DNA of 9,924 nucleotides from Paramuribaculum sp. (lineage in GTDB: Bacteria; Bacteroidota; Bacteroidia; Bacteroidales; Muribaculaceae). Below, one piece after another: positions 7,277-9,924 of this stretch. The notes under the pieces were generated by a model, which ran no database searches, was not told the DNA's origin, and saw nothing but the letters and a program-made list of their open reading frames with translations. Each line of letters begins with the position of its first letter. Positions within the stretch are counted from its first letter, which is position 1. The translations under genes were made by a program, and so were the position numbers. Location: positions 1 through 9,924 of the forward strand of contig JAIDXA010000007.1 in NCBI GenBank assembly GCA_029058705.1, written 5' to 3'.

Positions 7277-7315
7277 AAAAAACCGACGCCTGCAACGAAC
7301 AGACGTCGGTTTTTT
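7277..7315. terminator. Bidirectional intrinsic terminator between convergent genes
   Basis: AAAAAACCGACG (7277-7288) and CGTCGGTTTTTT (7304-7315) form a perfect 12-bp inverted repeat around a 15-nt loop. The core 6 pairs are GC-rich, and each strand sees a T-run at its 3' side, so the element can end both the lipoprotein transcript (stop at 7246-7248) and the fkp transcript (stop at 7358-7360). Confidence 0.85.
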
Positions 7316-7357
7316 TGTATCAATATGCTTCAGAAAAAACCGAAAGGATCCCGACGG

Positions 7358-9924
7358 TCACGAACGGGAAATCTTAAGTCCGGTCTGACTGATCTGCATT
7401 TCTGCGAATCGCCCGGCCGCACGGGCGGCAAGACGCTGGCGAATGAGCGCTGCCGCCTCCGGATCTTTAGCAACCATGTAGAGATAGCCACCGCCTCCGG
7501 CTCCCGGAAGCTTCAGCCCAAGCGTAAGATCCCGCACTTCGTCAACTATAGCAGCTACAGCCGGCGGACATGTGCCCGGATCGAGCAGACAGTTCTGACG
7601 CCATGTTCTGTCAATAAGATGACCGAACCGACCGAATTCACGGCGCTGGACAGCATCAGCGACTTCGAGCGAATGGGCTTTCATGTCGTGGAGAAGTGAA
7701 AGTGTCGGGCCGTGGTTGAGAAACATCTTTCGTACAATTTCGGCCAGAATATTCTTGGCTGTGCGCGTCAGACCTGTATAATAAAGAATATGGCAGGGAG
7801 CATATTGCGGATCATTGAAAATTCCTTCGGGAAGCCAGCTTATACGGGGCGACTGTTCCCTGCCTTCCGATGTCTGGAGCAGTTTTACACCCTGAAGGAC
7901 ACCTCCATACTGATCCTGCCATCCGCCGCCCGTTGTCAGCAACTGTTCGAGAGCAAGCGTACGTTCGCAAACATCATCGGCAGTCCATCCAAGCCCACAG
8001 AAGTCGCTGAGCGATCCGAGAACGGTTGCGGCAAGAATCGAGCTTGTACCCATACCCGATCCTGCCGGGAGCGCCGACAGCAGTGTGATTTCGAGTCCGG
8101 AGCCGAAATCCTCGAGTTGCTCTTCAAGCGTAGCGTAGCGGTGTGACGAAAAGCCCGGAGCAAACCCCGCGATCGCCAATGCCGCTTTTGGAAGCGAGAA
8201 CGGCGCTCCGACACGCCGGAAATCAATAACGGAATCATAGTCACGGAGAATCTCGGAGGCTCCGAGATCGATAGACCGAAGCAGAATGTGACGCTCGGCC
8301 GACGGTTTCACAAAAATCTGCAGCGGTGGCTGACCATTGAGTTCGACAGCCATGTTCACCACCGACCCACCATGAAGCAGCGAGTAGGGAGGCGTGTCGG
8401 TCCATCCCCCCGCAAGATCTATTCTAACCGGACTTCGCCCCCAGACAATGCGGTCAGGGCTCACACTCAGCCGCGGAGTGACGGAACGGACATCCATTGT
8501 CGAGAGAATCATATCGCTCATGACGTTGAACGCCTTCTGCTGCTCAGCATCAAAAGGACGGCCGGAAATCTGAAGAATCCTTGACCGGAGACTGTGGTTC
8601 TGGAATCGCCTGGTTTCGAGTCTGCCGGCAGCGACCTCATCAGGCATATCAAGCCCGAATTGAACATATTTCCTTGCGACATCGTCAAGATCAAGCTGAT
8701 AGAACACACTGTCCGGATTCTCGTTGAGCATTTTCAGATTCTGCTGCAGAAAACCGCGGCGCTGTTCATAAAGACGTCGCAGATCCGCACCATCCATCAA
8801 TGCATCGGCACTCATTCTGGGCGAAGCCATCCAGATGTCACGCCCCTGCTCAAGGTCTGGCTCCGATGTCATCCATCTGGCAACAATTCCTGCATCCTCA
8901 ACCGATCCGACAACCGGAAACAGTGGTGCGGACTGCAGGTCGCAATCGTCGGGAAGCCGCACAGACCTTGCGTTCAGCCATGAATGAATGCTTTCCCCGA
9001 GATATAACGTGGACTTATCAGACACCAGTCCCCGCATCGGATCGGCATAACCGTAAGGACGCACAGCAAAACCAGTCGCACCTATCGGAACCATATCAAG
9101 ACAGATTCCGGGCTTCAGTTCAAGAGTCCAGTCATTTGCCGGAACGCCAGTCACTACATTTTCCGACGACAGCCGCCATCGAGAACCGATGCAGGAATTC
9201 TCTATCCAGACATTGTTGTTACTGCCAGTCAGCCGGATGCCCATTTTGCAGTTCTGCACAAACAAAGCCGGGTTTGGTTTCGTGCGGTTATGAATTATGC
9301 GGCGCTGGTCCGCAACGATGTTCTGCAGAGCCAACGTTGAGGAAATAAGCTGTGGAGTGGTTCCGAAATGATAGAATTCGCCATCGAGCAAGGGGACGAC
9401 AGCCACACTCAGCGAGGCCACGTCCGGATCTGATGCCGACGGACAATCGCCGAGAGCGCATCCGAATTGCGAATACAGGTCATAGAACCGGAAACTTCCG
9501 TCTATATCTGTCGATCGCTGACGCAAAACGTCCATTGCCCTGTCGCTGAGCAGCCACAACCCGACATCCATCAGATAGTAATGGGTTCGGCCAAGTCTTG
9601 CGATCTCCTCAGCCGCAGGCTTCTGGAGCATAAACTCAAGCGATGTTCCGGATGAATCCTCGCGCGGAATAAAAAAGACTCCGTGATTGACCGCCTGCTC
9701 CGCCTCAGACCACAGCCCATAGCAAACCACATCGGCATCCGGGACCGGGGGCAGCTTCCCTCCAGCGCGGATCAGGACATCCCCGCTGACAACCAGAGTC
9801 GACTGCCTGTCTGAAGCTCCATCCATTATCTGACGCAGAAGCGGAAGCTGAAGATCGAGAAGTGACTGGTCAATTTTCTCGCCAACAGCCCAACGGAGAA
9901 CAGGCAGCGGAGTGAGGGATTTAC
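7358..9924 (-). CDS. fkp: Bifunctional L-fucokinase / GDP-L-fucose pyrophosphorylase, 5' end cut by window edge
   Basis: Fkp phosphorylates L-fucose to fucose-1-phosphate and joins it to GTP to give GDP-L-fucose, the cytosolic donor that Bacteroides uses to fucosylate capsule and glycoproteins. The open frame continues upstream of an internal Met codon at 9826 through 32 more codons (KSLTPLPVLRWAVGEK...) to the right edge, and these match the Bacteroides protein, so 854 residues of about 950 are present and the true start lies outside. Residues about 1-480 of this fragment are the pyrophosphorylase half, including ADVVCYGLW, GEFYHFGTTPQLISSTLA, and a beta-helix-like section (NPALFVQNCKMGIRL, VWIENSCIG). 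The kinase half starts near 494 with WGRSPVRIDLAGGWTDTPP, followed by the GHMP ATP loop LPAGSGMGTSS (about 615-625) and the C-terminal LPGAGGGGYLYM (about 805-816). The stop is TGA at 7360-7358. No defect is seen in the visible part. The gene runs convergently to the lipoprotein gene and shares its terminator. Confidence 0.97.
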   Translation of the reverse strand, partial: KSLTPLPVLRWAVGEKIDQSLLDLQLPLLRQIMDGASDRQSTLVVSGDVLIRAGGKLPPVPDADVVCYGLWSEAEQAVNHGVFFIPREDSSGTSLEFMLQKPAAEEIARLGRTHYYLMDVGLWLLSDRAMDVLRQRSTDIDGSFRFYDLYSQFGCALGDCPSASDPDVASLSVAVVPLLDGEFYHFGTTPQLISSTLALQNIVADQRRIIHNRTKPNPALFVQNCKMGIRLTGSNNNVWIENSCIGSRWRLSSENVVTGVPANDWTLELKPGICLDMVPIGATGFAVRPYGYADPMRGLVSDKSTLYLGESIHSWLNARSVRLPDDCDLQSAPLFPVVGSVEDAGIVARWMTSEPDLEQGRDIWMASPRMSADALMDGADLRRLYEQRRGFLQQNLKMLNENPDSVFYQLDLDDVARKYVQFGLDMPDEVAAGRLETRRFQNHSLRSRILQISGRPFDAEQQKAFNVMSDMILSTMDVRSVTPRLSVSPDRIVWGRSPVRIDLAGGWTDTPPYSLLHGGSVVNMAVELNGQPPLQIFVKPSAERHILLRSIDLGASEILRDYDSVIDFRRVGAPFSLPKAALAIAGFAPGFSSHRYATLEEQLEDFGSGLEITLLSALPAGSGMGTSSILAATVLGSLSDFCGLGWTADDVCERTLALEQLLTTGGGWQDQYGGVLQGVKLLQTSEGREQSPRISWLPEGIFNDPQYAPCHILYYTGLTRTAKNILAEIVRKMFLNHGPTLSLLHDMKAHSLEVADAVQRREFGRFGHLIDRTWRQNCLLDPGTCPPAVAAIVDEVRDLTLGLKLPGAGGGGYLYMVAKDPEAAALIRQRLAARAAGRFAEMQISQTGLKISRS

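Noticed and set aside
7712..9549. Several plus-strand frames of 65-182 codons
   Set aside because: All are antisense to fkp, which is unmistakable on the minus strand; their products are rich in arginine, histidine and serine, typical of shadow frames.

Overview
The window looks like a chromosomal segment from the order Bacteroidales (Bacteroidota), plausibly a gut lineage near Bacteroides or Muribaculaceae; family level is a guess. The reasons are: a bifunctional L-fucokinase/GDP-fucose pyrophosphorylase (Fkp) that matches the Bacteroides protein along its visible length; a Bacteroidota-style OmpA-like/TPR lipoprotein; A/T/C-rich leaders with no Shine-Dalgarno sequence before the genes whose starts are visible; and several copies of the Bacteroidota -7 promoter element TAnnTTTG. 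I see no phage, transposon, CRISPR or RNA-gene signature. Apart from the regulatory DNA this reads as ordinary core genome.

Layout from left to right. (1) Positions 1-1929, minus strand: the first 643 codons of a carbamoyl-phosphate synthase large subunit (carB), running off the left edge. (2) A 190-bp divergent intergenic region with a -7-like box on each strand. (3) Positions 2120-2629, plus: a small FMN-dependent nitroreductase-family protein of 169 aa. (4) Positions 2630-3079: 450 bp without a credible gene, but holding the best promoter match in the window (TTTG, 20-nt spacer, TATTTTTG), then several inverted repeats; it reads as a long structured 5' leader or a small RNA locus. (5) Positions 3080-5305, plus: a 741-aa exported WG-repeat protein with a separate C-terminal beta-rich domain, followed by a GC-rich terminator-like hairpin. 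(6) Positions 5560-7248, plus: a 562-aa lipoprotein with an OmpA-like domain and a TPR tail, behind a TAAATTTG promoter element. (7) A perfect 12-bp inverted repeat flanked by A and T runs at 7277-7315, which can end transcription from both sides. (8) Positions 7358-9922, minus: fkp, missing only its N-terminal roughly 95 residues at the right edge.

The genes do not form one operon. Four of the five appear to be separate transcription units: carB and the nitroreductase are divergent, the WG and lipoprotein genes are co-directional but separated by a terminator and a new promoter, and fkp converges on the lipoprotein gene. The functions are pyrimidine/arginine precursor synthesis (carB), flavin redox chemistry (nitroreductase), two envelope or exported proteins of unknown precise role, and fucose salvage to GDP-fucose for surface glycans (fkp). 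No clearly new multi-gene system is visible; the items most worth a second look are the 2695-3079 leader and the two exported proteins.
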